From Streptomyces rubradiris (GTDB taxonomy: Bacteria > Actinomycetota > Actinomycetes > Streptomycetales > Streptomycetaceae): a stretch of DNA of 64,000 nt. How positions within the stretch are numbered: position 1 is the first letter of the stretch; each line of letters starts with the position of its first letter. Below are positions 1 to 7,964 of the stretch, one piece after another. The stretch spans positions 310,001 through 374,000 of the forward strand of contig NZ_BNEA01000001.1 in NCBI RefSeq assembly GCF_016860525.1, written 5' to 3'. The position numbers and the translations under genes are program-made. The notes below the pieces were generated by a model, which saw nothing but the letters and a program-made list of their open reading frames with translations, was not told the DNA's origin and made no database searches.

Positions 1-616
1 GCATCGAGTAGCGCGGCTGGTGGATGAGGAGCGGGGTGCCGAGGTCGGCGAGGATGCGGGCGGCCTCGCGGGTCTGCTCGGCGGAGTAGTTGGAGACGCC
101 GACGTAGAGGGCCTTGCCCTGCTGCACCGCCGAGTGCAGGGCGCCCATCGTCTCCTCCAGCGGAGTGTCCGGGTCGGGGCGGTGCGAGTAGAAGATGTCG
201 ACGTAGTCCAGGCCCATCCGCTTCAGGCTCTGGTCGAGCGAGCCGAGCAGGTACTTGCGCGAGCCCCACTCGCCGTACGGGCCGGGCCACATCAGATAGC
301 CGGCCTTGGTGGAGATCACCAGCTCGTCCCGGTAGCGGGCGAAGTCCTCCTTCAGCGCCGCGCCGAAGGCGGACTCGGCGGCGCCGGGCGGCGGGCCGTA
401 GTTGTTCGCCAGGTCGAAGTGCGTGACGCCGAGGTCGAAGGCGCGGCGCAGGATGGCCCGCTGGGTCTCCACCGGCCGGTCGGGGCCGAAGTTGTGCCAC
501 AGGCCGAGGGACAGGGCGGGGAGCTTCAGGCCGCTGCGTCCGGTGCGCCGGTAGGGCATGTCGGCGTAGCGGTCGGGGTGTGCGGTGTACAACGCGACTC
601 CATGAGGGGTGGGCAC
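1..616 (-). CDS. Aldo/keto reductase, YghZ-like (3' end cut by window edge)
   Basis: NADPH-dependent aldo/keto reductase of the YghZ/L-glyceraldehyde-3-phosphate reductase type, a cytosolic TIM-barrel enzyme. About 205 codons are visible and the C-terminus lies beyond position 1. The frame opens with GTG at 616 (VPTPHGVALYTA), followed by the typical start of the family (MPYRRTGRSGLKLPALSLGLW). It carries the Asp-Tyr active-site region FDLANNYGPPPGAAE, the lysine motif ISTKAGYLMWPGPYG, and the family signature SLKRMGLDYVDIFYSHRPD. ATG at 559 is an alternative start. It is transcribed divergently from a LysR regulator with an 88-bp gap, so that regulator is its likely controller. Identity as an AKR is firm; substrate is not known. 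Confidence 0.85.
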   Translation of the reverse strand, partial: MPTPHGVALYTAHPDRYADMPYRRTGRSGLKLPALSLGLWHNFGPDRPVETQRAILRRAFDLGVTHFDLANNYGPPPGAAESAFGAALKEDFARYRDELVISTKAGYLMWPGPYGEWGSRKYLLGSLDQSLKRMGLDYVDIFYSHRPDPDTPLEETMGALHSAVQQGKALYVGVSNYSAEQTREAARILADLGTPLLIHQPRYSM

Positions 617-668
617 GGGATCTACCGGTTCCACTGTTCCCCGGGCGGTGGGCAGCGGTCCAACAGAA

Positions 669-684
669 GAATCCGATGAGATTC
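669..684. promoter_or_regulatory. 16-bp inverted repeat in the LysR/aldo-keto reductase intergenic region
   Basis: GAATC-CGATGA-GATTC is a perfect inverted repeat placed 20 bp before the LysR start and inside the 88-bp divergent intergenic region. A TAGGCT hexamer at 691-696 could be the -10 box of the LysR gene. The position fits an autoregulatory LysR operator that also controls the reductase. The sequence is seen; the role is inferred. Confidence 0.4.
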
Positions 685-704
685 AGCGGCTAGGCTGATC
701 AATC

Positions 705-1586
705 ATGGAACTGCGCCATCTCCAGCACTTCGTGGCGGTCGCCGAGGACCGGCATTTCACCCGGGCCGCCGAACGCCTGATGGTGTCCCAGTCGGGCCTG
801 TCGGCGTCCATCCGGGCGCTGGAGCGGGAGTTGCGGGCGCCGCTGTTCGTGCGGACCACGCGCCGGGTAACGCTGACGGAGGCGGGGCGGGCGCTGCTGG
901 TGGAGGCCGAGCGGATCCTCGCCCAGGTGCGGGCGGCGCACGACGCGGTGGCAGCGGTGCAGGGGGTGCTGCGCGGCACGCTCGCCCTGGGCACCGAGCA
1001 GTGCATCGCCGGGGTGCGGGTGGCCGAGCTGCTGGCGGCCTTCCGGGGCCGGCACCCGGATGTGGAGATCCGGCTGCGGCAGGCCGGCTCGGGCGAGCTG
1101 GCGGAGGAGGTCGCGGCCGGGCGGCTGGACCTGGCCTTCGCCTACCGCACCCGGGCCGACAGCGACCAGCTGCGCTCGGTGTCGCTGGCCGACGAGCCGA
1201 TGACGGTGCTGTGCCACCCCGGCCACCGGCTCGCCGCGGCGCCGGCCGTGCTCGGCCCGCACGACCTCACCGGTGAGGTGTTCGTGGACTTCCACCCCGA
1301 CTGGGGTCCGCGCCGCACCACCGACGCCGCGTTCGCCGCGGCCGGGGTCCGGCGCACCGTCGCGCTGGAGGTCAACGACGTGCACAGTCTGCTGGACCTG
1401 GTGGACGAGAACCTGGGGATCGCGGTCGTGCCCCGGCACTTCCGGCACAAGCGCCCCTCGCTCACGGCCCTGCCGCTGAAGGGCACCGGCGAGGCGCGGT
1501 ACGAGACGGTGGCCCTGCTGCCGCCGGAGCGGGCCACGAGCCCGGCCGCCCGAGCACTGGTCGCCCTGCTCGGCACGGGCACCTGA
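705..1586 (+). CDS. LysR-family transcriptional regulator
   Basis: DNA-binding regulator of 293 residues, the usual length for the family. The N-terminal winged helix-turn-helix is clear (MELRHLQHFVAVAEDRHFTR, then MVSQSGLSASIRALE and the wing sequence RRVTLTEAG, roughly residues 1-65). The rest is the two-lobed periplasmic-binding-protein-like effector domain, with FHPDWGPRRTTDAAF in the second half. It is divergent from the aldo/keto reductase at 1-616 and is the natural candidate regulator of it. The effector is unknown. The family call is very secure. Confidence 0.93.
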   Translation: MELRHLQHFVAVAEDRHFTRAAERLMVSQSGLSASIRALERELRAPLFVRTTRRVTLTEAGRALLVEAERILAQVRAAHDAVAAVQGVLRGTLALGTEQCIAGVRVAELLAAFRGRHPDVEIRLRQAGSGELAEEVAAGRLDLAFAYRTRADSDQLRSVSLADEPMTVLCHPGHRLAAAPAVLGPHDLTGEVFVDFHPDWGPRRTTDAAFAAAGVRRTVALEVNDVHSLLDLVDENLGIAVVPRHFRHKRPSLTALPLKGTGEARYETVALLPPERATSPAARALVALLGTGT

Positions 1587-1644
1587 CGCACCGGCCGACG
1601 GATTCCGGGCGCGGGAGTGGCGGCGGTTTGCGATGGTGGTCGGT

Positions 1645-2160
1645 ATGCATGCCAAGGACATCCTCATCGACGGCTACGGCCGCATCCGGGAAGAGGTCCA
1701 CGCCGTCCTCGACGGCCTCGGCCCCGAGGAGCTGCACCACCGCCCGGCCCCCGGCGCCAACAGCGTCGCCTGGCTGGTCTGGCACCTCACCCGGGTGCAG
1801 GACGATCACATCGCCGACGCCTTCGACCTCGACCAGGTGTGGCTCGCGCAGGACTGGCAGAAGCGGTTCGGGCTCGACCTGCCCCGGCACGACACGGGCT
1901 ACGGGCACACCCCGGCCAAGGTCGCGAGGGTGCGGGTGGAATCGGCCGGCCTCCTCACCGGGTACTACGACGCCGTCCACGAGCAGACCCTCGGGGTCCT
2001 GCGCGCCCTGGCCGCCAAGGATCTGGAACGGATCGTGGACGAGCGCTGGGATCCCCCGGTCAGCCTGGGCGTGCGCCTGGTGAGCGTCCTGTCCGACGAT
2101 CTCCAGCACGTCGGACAGGCCGCCTACCTCAGGGGGCTGGTTCAGAGCGCGGCGGCGTAA
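1645..2160 (+). CDS. DinB family protein (DUF664-type)
   Basis: Four-helix-bundle protein of the DinB/YfiT superfamily, 171 residues from the ATG at 1645 ([18 protein letters not shown]); an in-frame ATG at 1633 would add four residues. The family metal-site histidines are visible in the order seen in DUF664 members: [15 protein letters not shown] near residue 45 and [14 protein letters not shown] near the C-terminus. Relatives in actinobacteria include thiol transferases that use mycothiol, but many have no known substrate. Its last 19 bases overlap the 3' end of the convergent adenosine deaminase gene. The function is not further resolved. Confidence 0.85.
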   Translation: MHAKDILIDGYGRIREEVHAVLDGLGPEELHHRPAPGANSVAWLVWHLTRVQDDHIADAFDLDQVWLAQDWQKRFGLDLPRHDTGYGHTPAKVARVRVESAGLLTGYYDAVHEQTLGVLRALAAKDLERIVDERWDPPVSLGVRLVSVLSDDLQHVGQAAYLRGLVQSAAA

Positions 2161-3212
2161 CCCGGCAGGACCACGTCCTCGATCAGGGCCGTGCGCTGGT
2201 CGAACGGGACGAACGCGCTCTTGAGGGCGTTCACGGTGACCGTGCGCAGGTCCTCCACCGTCCATCCGGCCTGCTCCACCAGCAGGGACATCTCGCGGGT
2301 CATCGTCGTCCCCGACACCAGACGGTTGTCGGTGTTCAGGGTGACCCGGAAGCCCAGGTCCTTCAGGGCGGTGATGGGGTGCTCGGCGATCGAGGCGGCG
2401 CAGCCGGTCTGGAGGTTGGAGGTGGGGCACATCTCCAGGGCGATCCGGCGGTCGCGCACCCAGGAGGCGAGACGGCCGAGCTTGCCGTCCACGATGTCCT
2501 CGGTCAGGCGCACCCCGTGGCCGATGCGCTGGGCGCCGCACACCTGGAGCGCCTGGTGGATGCTGGGCAGGCCGTACGCCTCGCCGGCGTGGATGGTGAA
2601 GGGCATGCTCTCGGCGCGCAGGTAGGCGAAGGCGTCGAGGTGGTCGGCGGGCGGGAAGCCGTCTTCGGCGCCGGCGATGTCGAAGCCGACGACACCGGCG
2701 TCCCGGTAGGCGACGGCCAGTCCGGCGGCCTCGCGGACCCGGTCGAACATGCGCATGCCGCACAGCAGGGTGCCGACCCGGACGGGGGTGCCGGCCGCGG
2801 CGGCCTTCGCCATGCCGGCGGCCAGGCCCTCCTGGACGGCCTCGACGACCTCGGTCAGGGTGAGTCCGCCCTTGAGCATCAGCTCGGGGGCGTAGCGCAC
2901 CTCCGCGTAGACGACTCCGTCGGCGGCGAGGTCGAGGACGTACTCCTCGGCGGTGCGCAGCAGGCCCTCGCGGGTCTGCATGACGGCGAGGGTGTGCTCG
3001 AAGGTGGCGATGTAGCGGACCAGGTCGCCGGAGTTGGCGGCCTCGACGTACCAGGCGGCCAGCTCGTCGGGGTCGGTGGTGGGCAGGGTGTGGCCGACCG
3101 CGGCGGCGAGTTCGACGACGGTGGCGGGGCGCAGGCCGCCGTCGAGGTGGTCGTGCAGGACGGCCTTGGGGAGCCGGCGGAGGGTCTCGGTGTCGATGCG
3201 GGACGCGGTCAT
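2142..3212 (-). CDS. Adenosine deaminase
   Basis: Zinc-dependent hydrolase that converts adenosine (and deoxyadenosine) to inosine in purine salvage; 356 residues, normal length. The amidohydrolase motifs appear in order: the metal ligands H20 and H22 in HDHLDGG, the zinc/catalytic HAGEAYG motif, GHGVRL, and the NTDN motif that Streptomyces enzymes have in place of the more common SDDP. The start ATG at 3212 follows a VOC protein gene by 37 bp on the same strand, so the two probably form an operon. The 3' end overlaps the convergent DinB gene by 19 bp. An adenine or aminofutalosine deaminase activity cannot be excluded, but the motifs favour adenosine. Confidence 0.93.
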   Translation of the reverse strand: MTASRIDTETLRRLPKAVLHDHLDGGLRPATVVELAAAVGHTLPTTDPDELAAWYVEAANSGDLVRYIATFEHTLAVMQTREGLLRTAEEYVLDLAADGVVYAEVRYAPELMLKGGLTLTEVVEAVQEGLAAGMAKAAAAGTPVRVGTLLCGMRMFDRVREAAGLAVAYRDAGVVGFDIAGAEDGFPPADHLDAFAYLRAESMPFTIHAGEAYGLPSIHQALQVCGAQRIGHGVRLTEDIVDGKLGRLASWVRDRRIALEMCPTSNLQTGCAASIAEHPITALKDLGFRVTLNTDNRLVSGTTMTREMSLLVEQAGWTVEDLRTVTVNALKSAFVPFDQRTALIEDVVLPGYAAAL

Positions 3213-3249
3213 GGGCGTGTCGTTTCCTCGGCTGGTGCTGTGGGTCGGG

Positions 3250-3645
3250 TCAGTGGGCGGCGGGCTGGAGCAGGTCCCAGCGGTTGCCGTACAGGTCCTG
3301 GAAGACGGCGACCGTGCCGTACGGCTCGTGGCGCGGATCCTCCAGGAAGGTCACGCCGGCGGCGGTCATCCGGGCGTGGTCGCGGGCGAAGTCGTCGGTG
3401 TACAGGAAGAAGCCCACGCGTGAGCCGGTCTGGTCGCCGACGCGGGCGCCCTGTGCGGCGTCCTTGGCGCGGGCCAGCAGCAGGCCGGTGCCGGGCCCCT
3501 CGCCGCCGGGCTCGACGACGACCCAGCGCGAGCCGTCGGGCCGCGGGGTGTCCTCGGCGAGGCGGAAACCGAGGGCCTCGGTGTAGAAGCGGATCGCCTC
3601 GTCGTAGTCGTGGACGACGAGGGTGACCAGAGCGACGCGGCGCAT
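3250..3645 (-). CDS. VOC family protein (glyoxalase/bleomycin-resistance fold)
   Basis: Small cytosolic protein of 131 residues with one vicinal-oxygen-chelate domain: [20 protein letters not shown] at the N-terminus, then the two beta-alpha-beta-beta-beta modules, ending in the typical [14 protein letters not shown]. The closing D-YGNRWDL motif is the usual glyoxalase-like C-terminal strand. An AAGG ribosome site precedes the ATG at 3645. It is the first gene of a probable two-gene unit with adenosine deaminase. The substrate is unknown; lactoylglutathione lyase activity should not be assumed. Confidence 0.88.
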   Translation of the reverse strand: MRRVALVTLVVHDYDEAIRFYTEALGFRLAEDTPRPDGSRWVVVEPGGEGPGTGLLLARAKDAAQGARVGDQTGSRVGFFLYTDDFARDHARMTAAGVTFLEDPRHEPYGTVAVFQDLYGNRWDLLQPAAH

Positions 3646-3982
3646 GGCTACCTTCCGGCGGGGGGCGGTTAGCCGGTGAGGTTATACGTAAAACGTCACG
3701 GGCGCCAGTCCTCTTTCTACGCGCGTCACGCGAGGTGGTGTGCGGGCTGCCGTGGAGGGTCGGCGGTGGCACCGGGGCAGGGCGGTGACAAGGGCGCGGG
3801 CCGTGTGCGCCGGGGACCCACCGGGGCCGCGGGCCGTGTGCGGCGGCGGGGACGCACAGGGGCCGCGGGCCGTGTGCGGCGGCGGGGGCCTACCGGGGCC
3901 GCGGACCTACGCCCGGGGTCGCAGGCGGGCCCGGACCCGGGCCTCAGGCACCGGCGGGCGGGGCCCGGTAGCGTCGCCGGGC
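3646..3982. repeat. Intergenic region with 36-bp tandem repeats
   Basis: No gene is credible in this 337-bp gap between divergent genes. Two near-identical 36-bp units lie at 3823-3858 and 3859-3894 (each begins GGGGCCGCGGGCCGTGTGCG), with a partial unit before (about 3791-3822) and the start of another after (3895-3911). An open frame runs through the repeat into the downstream gene, but its glycine/arginine-rich product looks like repeat translation rather than protein. Confidence 0.7.
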
Positions 3983-4441
3983 ATGACGATCGACGAACGG
4001 GTCCGCACCCCGGCCCGCCGCAAGAGCGACCTGCTGGCCCGGCTGGAACGGGAGACCGACATCTGGGTGGCGACGGCGGACGCGCACGGTGTGCCGTGTC
4101 TCGTACCGCTGTGGTTCGTCTGGCACGAGGAGTCGTTCTGGCTGTGCACGCGCGGCACCAACCCCACCGGCCGCAATCTGCGCGACGGCGGCCAAACCCG
4201 GCTCGCCCTCGGCCACACCCGGGACGTCGTGCTGGTCGACGGGGAGGTACGGGCCTTCAGCGCCGGACAGGTGCCGGTGGCGGCGGCCGAGGCGTTCACG
4301 GCGAAGACGGGCTGGGACCCGCGCACGGACAGCCCGGCGTACGCCTTCTACCAGGTGCGGCCGGTCGCGGTGCAGGCGTGGCACGAGGAGCGCGAGCTGC
4401 GCGGCCGGCATCTGATGCGGGACGGCGCCTGGATCGTGTGA
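3983..4441 (+). CDS. Pyridoxamine 5'-phosphate oxidase family protein (FMN/F420-binding split barrel)
   Basis: Small 152-residue split-barrel protein. The ATG at 3983 begins MTIDERVRTPARRKSDLLA; the open frame continues upstream only through GC-rich repeats, so this start is preferred. Family features are the strand IWVATADAHGVPCLVPLWFV, the cofactor-contact stretch SFWLCTRGTNPTGRNLRD, and the C-terminal YQVRPVAVQAW. Such proteins bind FMN or F420 and reduce small molecules or store flavin; the short length and GTNPTGRN-like loop fit the actinobacterial PPOX/F420 branch. Substrate unknown. The gene is convergent with the aldo/keto reductase downstream. Confidence 0.82.
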   Translation: MTIDERVRTPARRKSDLLARLERETDIWVATADAHGVPCLVPLWFVWHEESFWLCTRGTNPTGRNLRDGGQTRLALGHTRDVVLVDGEVRAFSAGQVPVAAAEAFTAKTGWDPRTDSPAYAFYQVRPVAVQAWHEERELRGRHLMRDGAWIV

Positions 4442-4444
4442 CCA

Positions 4445-4484
4445 GTCGGCCGTCGGCCTGCCGACCGTCCACGGTACGGCCGAC
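4445..4484. terminator. Probable bidirectional terminator hairpin
   Basis: GTCGGCCGT at 4445-4453 pairs perfectly with ACGGCCGAC at 4476-4484. It sits four bases after the PPOX stop codon and between two convergent genes. There is no strong T-tract, as is usual in Streptomyces. Confidence 0.5.
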
Positions 4485-4543
4485 AGGCTTGCACAGGACC
4501 CTTGTTCAGCCGGATCCAGGACGGTCAGCCGGGTCCACGACGG

Positions 4544-5449
4544 TCAGCCGGCTCGCCCACGGGCCCGGTCGAGCCGGCCCAGCTCCCCGGCGGTGAGCCG
4601 CAGCGCCCCGGCGGCGACGTTCTCGGCCAGGTGGCCGGGGTTGCCGGTGCCCGGGATGGCGAGGACGTGCGGGCCCTGGTGCAGCGTCCAGGCGATGCGG
4701 ACCTGCGCGGGAGTCGCCCCGTGGGCGCGGGCGACGGAGAGCACCGCGTCGTCGTGCGCGGCCGTAGCACCGCGCTCCGCGGCCTCTCCGGCCACGGTGT
4801 AGAAGGGGACGAAGGCGATGCCGTGCGCGCCGCACAGCCGCAGCAGTTCGTCACCGACCGGGTCGGGGCGGTCCAGGGCGTACCGGTTCTGGACGGAGAC
4901 CACCGGGGCGATCCGCAGCGCCTCGGCGAGGTGCCGGGGTTCCACGGCGGAGATCCCGAGGTGCCGGATCAGCCCCGCCGTGCGCAACTCGGCGAGGGCG
5001 CCGAAGTGTTCGGCGATGGAGTCCTGGCGCATGCGGCGGAGGTAGACGATGTCGAGGTGGTCCCGGCCGAGCTGGCGCAGGTTCTCCTCGACATGGCCGC
5101 GCAGCTCCTCGGGACGGGCGGAGGTGCCCCACGCGCCGTCATAGTCGCGGTAGGGGCCGACCTTGGCGGCGATGACGAGGTCGTCACGGTACGGGGACAG
5201 CGCGGAGTTGATCAGTTCGTTGGCGGAACGCAGCGCGGAGAAGTAGAAGGCCGCCGTGTCGATGTGGTTCACGCCGAGTTCGACGGCCTTGCGCAGCACC
5301 CCCAGCGACCGCTGCCGGTCGCTCGGGGTGCCGTGGTGGAAGGCGGCGCTGCCCGTCAGCCGCATGGCGCCGAAGCCGATGCGGCGGACGGGCAGATCAC
5401 CCAGCCCGAAGGTGCCGGAGGCGTCCGCGGTGATCGTTTCCGTGGTCAT
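4544..5449 (-). CDS. Aldo/keto reductase
   Basis: NAD(P)H-dependent oxidoreductase of 301 residues with the aldo/keto reductase barrel. ATG at 5449 starts MTTETITADASGTFGLGDLP. Recognisable parts are the strand RRIGFGAMRLTG, the catalytic Asp-Tyr segment GVNHIDTAAFYFSALRSANE, the catalytic lysine in LVIAAKVGPY, and the cofactor-binding end HVLAIPGTGNPGHLAENV. Members with this layout are often annotated as YajO/oxidoreductases acting on small aldehydes. It lies downstream of no obvious partner: the chitinase upstream is 36 bp away on the same strand but has its own promoter. Substrate unknown. Confidence 0.9.
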   Translation of the reverse strand: MTTETITADASGTFGLGDLPVRRIGFGAMRLTGSAAFHHGTPSDRQRSLGVLRKAVELGVNHIDTAAFYFSALRSANELINSALSPYRDDLVIAAKVGPYRDYDGAWGTSARPEELRGHVEENLRQLGRDHLDIVYLRRMRQDSIAEHFGALAELRTAGLIRHLGISAVEPRHLAEALRIAPVVSVQNRYALDRPDPVGDELLRLCGAHGIAFVPFYTVAGEAAERGATAAHDDAVLSVARAHGATPAQVRIAWTLHQGPHVLAIPGTGNPGHLAENVAAGALRLTAGELGRLDRARGRAG

Positions 5450-5484
5450 CGGCGGAGTCTCGCACACGGCGCCCCCACCCCATG

Positions 5485-6192
5485 TCAGCAGTACAGGTTG
5501 GCTCCCGGCGTGACCCCGAGGATCTGGGCGAAGCGCTGGTAGGCGGAGACCCGGCTCTGCACCTGTGCGGGGTTCCTGCCGTCGCACTCCAGGGAGCCGT
5601 TGATGCTGCGGATGGTCTGGCCGAAGCCCGCGCCGTTCACCATGGCGTTGTGCGGGGTCATGGTGCCGGGTCCGGACTGTGTGTTCCAGTACCACAGGCC
5701 GGTCTTCCAGGCGACGGACGCGTTGTTCTGCACCAGGTTGGGGTTGTTGAGCAGGTCGATGCCGAGCGCGTCGCCGGCGGCCTTGTAGTTGAAGTTCCAG
5801 GACAGCTGGATGGGGCCGCGCCCGTAGTACGCGGCCTGTCCCGCCGGACAGCCGTAGGGGCGGCTCTGGTCGCAGTAGTGCGGGTAGTTGGCGGTGTTCT
5901 GCTCGACGATGTACACCAGTCCGCCGGTCTCGTGGCTGACGTTGGCGAGGAAGGCGGCGGCCTCCTGCTTCCGCACGGTGTCGCTGCCGGTGTTCGCGAA
6001 GGCGGGGTAGGCGCCGAGCGCGGCGGTCAGACCACTGTAGGTGTAGAACGAATTCCGGTTCGGGAACATCTGGTTGAACTGCGACTCGCTCACCACGAAA
6101 CCGGCGGCGGAGGCCGGGGACGCCTGGAACGCCAGGGCGGAGCCGCCGATCGCGAGCGAGGCCAGGAGCGCGGCGATGCGGTGTTTCGACAC
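5485..6192 (-). CDS. Secreted chitinase, glycoside hydrolase family 19
   Basis: Extracellular endochitinase of 235 residues, catalytic domain only, close in layout to the ChiG-type enzymes of Streptomyces. Residues 1-30 are a Sec signal peptide (SPASAA|GF). The catalytic general acid E88 is in the NVSHETGG motif and the second acid E97 in VYIVEQN; the nine-residue spacing matches known GH19 enzymes. The substrate-cleft motif AYYGRGPIQLSWNFNY is also present. It lacks the N-terminal carbohydrate-binding module found in ChiC/ChiF-type enzymes. Two DasR-type operator sequences lie about 80-115 bp upstream of the start, so induction by chitin/N-acetylglucosamine is likely. Confidence 0.95.
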   Translation of the reverse strand: MSKHRIAALLASLAIGGSALAFQASPASAAGFVVSESQFNQMFPNRNSFYTYSGLTAALGAYPAFANTGSDTVRKQEAAAFLANVSHETGGLVYIVEQNTANYPHYCDQSRPYGCPAGQAAYYGRGPIQLSWNFNYKAAGDALGIDLLNNPNLVQNNASVAWKTGLWYWNTQSGPGTMTPHNAMVNGAGFGQTIRSINGSLECDGRNPAQVQSRVSAYQRFAQILGVTPGANLYC

Positions 6193-6273
6193 GGACCAAC
6201 TCCTCTGTACGGCACGGCCGCGCCCGCCGGAGTCGGGGGCGGCCGTGGTGGGGGGTTGGGCACACTCAACCGC

Positions 6274-6306
6274 TTTGGTATGTACCAGTCAAGGGTTTAG
6301 ACCAAT
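6274..6306. promoter_or_regulatory. Two tandem dre-like (DasR) sites upstream of the chitinase
   Basis: Read on the minus strand, ATTGGTCTAAACCCTT (6306-6291) and ACTGGTACATACCAAA (6289-6274) are adjacent 16-bp elements with one base between them. Both fit the DasR responsive element of Streptomyces (consensus close to ACTGGTCTAGACCACT): the first is best in its left half and centre, the second in both TGGT and ACCA half-sites. Direct repeats of this kind are known in Streptomyces chitinase promoters. Confidence 0.75.
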
Positions 6307-6354
6307 CGATCACGTACGGCCGCGACGGTGAACTCCCCTGTGGCGCGCGGTCGT

Positions 6355-6385
6355 CGGGCCCGGCCGTGCGCGTCGGCCGGGCCCG
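6355..6385 (-). terminator. Terminator hairpin downstream of the aldehyde dehydrogenase
   Basis: A perfect 12-bp stem, CGGGCCCGGCCG (6355-6366) with CGGCCGGGCCCG (6374-6385), closes a 7-base loop. It lies about 50 bases past the aldehyde dehydrogenase stop codon and before the chitinase promoter, which would insulate the two. Confidence 0.55.
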
Positions 6386-6435
6386 GAAGACGCGCACGGA
6401 CGCGCCCGAAGAGGGGCGCGAAGGCGCGCGGACGG

Positions 6436-7776
6436 TCAGCTCAGCGGCTTCGCCAGGACGGCCTTGCGGTGGCTGAACGTCTCGATCGAGTAGCGGCCGT
6501 GGTAATTGCCCATGCCGCTCTCCCCCACCCCGCCGAACGGCAGGTCGGAGACGGTCAGATGGGCGACGGGCAGGCCGTACCCGAGGCCGCCCGAGGAGGT
6601 CTCGGCGGCGATGCGCGCCCGGGTCTCGTCCGACTCGCTGAAGACGTACAGGGCCAGGGGCTTGTCGCGGTCGTTGATGAAGCCGATGGCCTCGTCCAGG
6701 CCGGACACGGTGACGATCGGCAGGATCGGACCGAAGATCTCCTCCCGCATGACGGGCGAGGCGGGGTCGACGTCGGCGAGGACGGTCGGCGCGAGGTACT
6801 TCGACGCCCGGTCGCCGACGCCGCCGACGGCGACCCGGCCGGAGCCGAGCAGGCCGGACAGCCGGTCGAAGTGCCGCTCGTTGACGATCCGGCCGTACTC
6901 CGGGGAGCGCGCCGGATCGGCGCCGAACAGCTTCTCGACCGCACGGACCAGCGCGGCCTCCAGGGCCGGTGCGGTCTCCGGGTCGGTCAGGACGTAGTCG
7001 GGGGCGACGCAGGTCTGGCCCGCGTTGAGGAACTTGCCGCGGGCGAGCCGGTCGGCGACCACGTCCAGGTCGGTGCCGCGGTCCACGAACACCGGGGACT
7101 TGCCGCCCAGTTCGAGGGTGACCGGGGTGAGGTGCTCGGCGGCGGCCCGCATGACGATACGGCCGACGGTGCCGTTGCCGGTGTAGAAGATGTGGTCGAA
7201 GCGCTCGGCCAGCAGGGCCGTGGTCTCCGGGACGCCGCCCTCGACCACCGCGACCGCGTCCGGGTCCAGGTAGGCCGGGATCAGCTCGGCCAGCGCGGCG
7301 GAGGTGGCCGGGGCCAGCTCGCTCGGCTTGGCGACGACCGCGTTGCCGGAGGCCAGCGCGCCGACCATGGGCGCGAGCAGGAGCTGCGCCGGGTAGTTCC
7401 ACGGTGCGATGACGAGGACGACGCCCAGCGGGTCGTACTGCGTCCAGGCCGTGGCGTCGGCGCCCAGGTGCGGCGGGACGGGCGCGGGCTCGGGGCGCAG
7501 CCAGTCCGCCAGATGCTCCAGCGTGTGGTCGATCTCGCGGACGGTGAAGTCGATCTCGGTGCGGTACGCCTCGGTCTCGCTCTTGCCGAGGTCGGCGCGG
7601 AGGGCGGCGGCGAGGTCGGCGCCGCGCTCCGTGAGCAGGGCGCGCATCCGGCGCAGCTGGTCGGTACGCCAGTCGGCGGACTTCGTCCGGCCGGTGGCGA
7701 AGGTGGCGCGCAGCCGGGCCACGACGTCGGCGGGCCGCTCGGGCAGGGAGTGGTTCACGGTGCCTCGGTGGATCAC
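6436..7776 (-). CDS. NAD(P)-dependent aldehyde dehydrogenase, class 3 type
   Basis: Oxidises aldehydes to acids; 446 residues, which is the short class-3 (ALDH3/YwdH) length. The cofactor site shows in [20 protein letters not shown] and VAKPSELAP, the glycine motif in [13 protein letters not shown], the catalytic base E222 in LELGGKSP, and the nucleophile C256 in [12 protein letters not shown]. The C-terminal [15 protein letters not shown] is typical of ALDH3. A hydrophobic membrane-anchor tail, present in eukaryotic ALDH3A2, is missing, so it is cytosolic. It is divergent from an acyl-CoA dehydrogenase-like gene with a 188-bp gap. Confidence 0.93.
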   Translation of the reverse strand: MIHRGTVNHSLPERPADVVARLRATFATGRTKSADWRTDQLRRMRALLTERGADLAAALRADLGKSETEAYRTEIDFTVREIDHTLEHLADWLRPEPAPVPPHLGADATAWTQYDPLGVVLVIAPWNYPAQLLLAPMVGALASGNAVVAKPSELAPATSAALAELIPAYLDPDAVAVVEGGVPETTALLAERFDHIFYTGNGTVGRIVMRAAAEHLTPVTLELGGKSPVFVDRGTDLDVVADRLARGKFLNAGQTCVAPDYVLTDPETAPALEAALVRAVEKLFGADPARSPEYGRIVNERHFDRLSGLLGSGRVAVGGVGDRASKYLAPTVLADVDPASPVMREEIFGPILPIVTVSGLDEAIGFINDRDKPLALYVFSESDETRARIAAETSSGGLGYGLPVAHLTVSDLPFGGVGESGMGNYHGRYSIETFSHRKAVLAKPLS

Positions 7777-7964
7777 GTAGGGACAGTCGATGCATAGCGC
7801 AACCTTTCATGTCCTCAAGTTCATTCCGGCCGGGCCGAGGGAGTGACGAGGGTCACGCGGGTTCCTCCCCGTGCCATCTTCCGTACGCCGCCGATGGCCC
7901 GGCACCGGCACTGCGGGCCGGGTTCACGGAAGACACCGCCCGGAGGCCCGGAAGAATCTCCCCC

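Noticed and set aside
1617..3626. Very long open frames opposite or across real genes, for example 1617-3626 on the plus strand and 4544-6265 on the minus strand
   Set aside because: They are shadows caused by high GC content: low-complexity Arg/Pro/Gly products, and they cross several well-supported genes.
3740..4441. Longer PPOX protein starting at 3740
   Set aside because: The added 81 residues are translated tandem repeats; the family fold starts at MTIDERV (3983).
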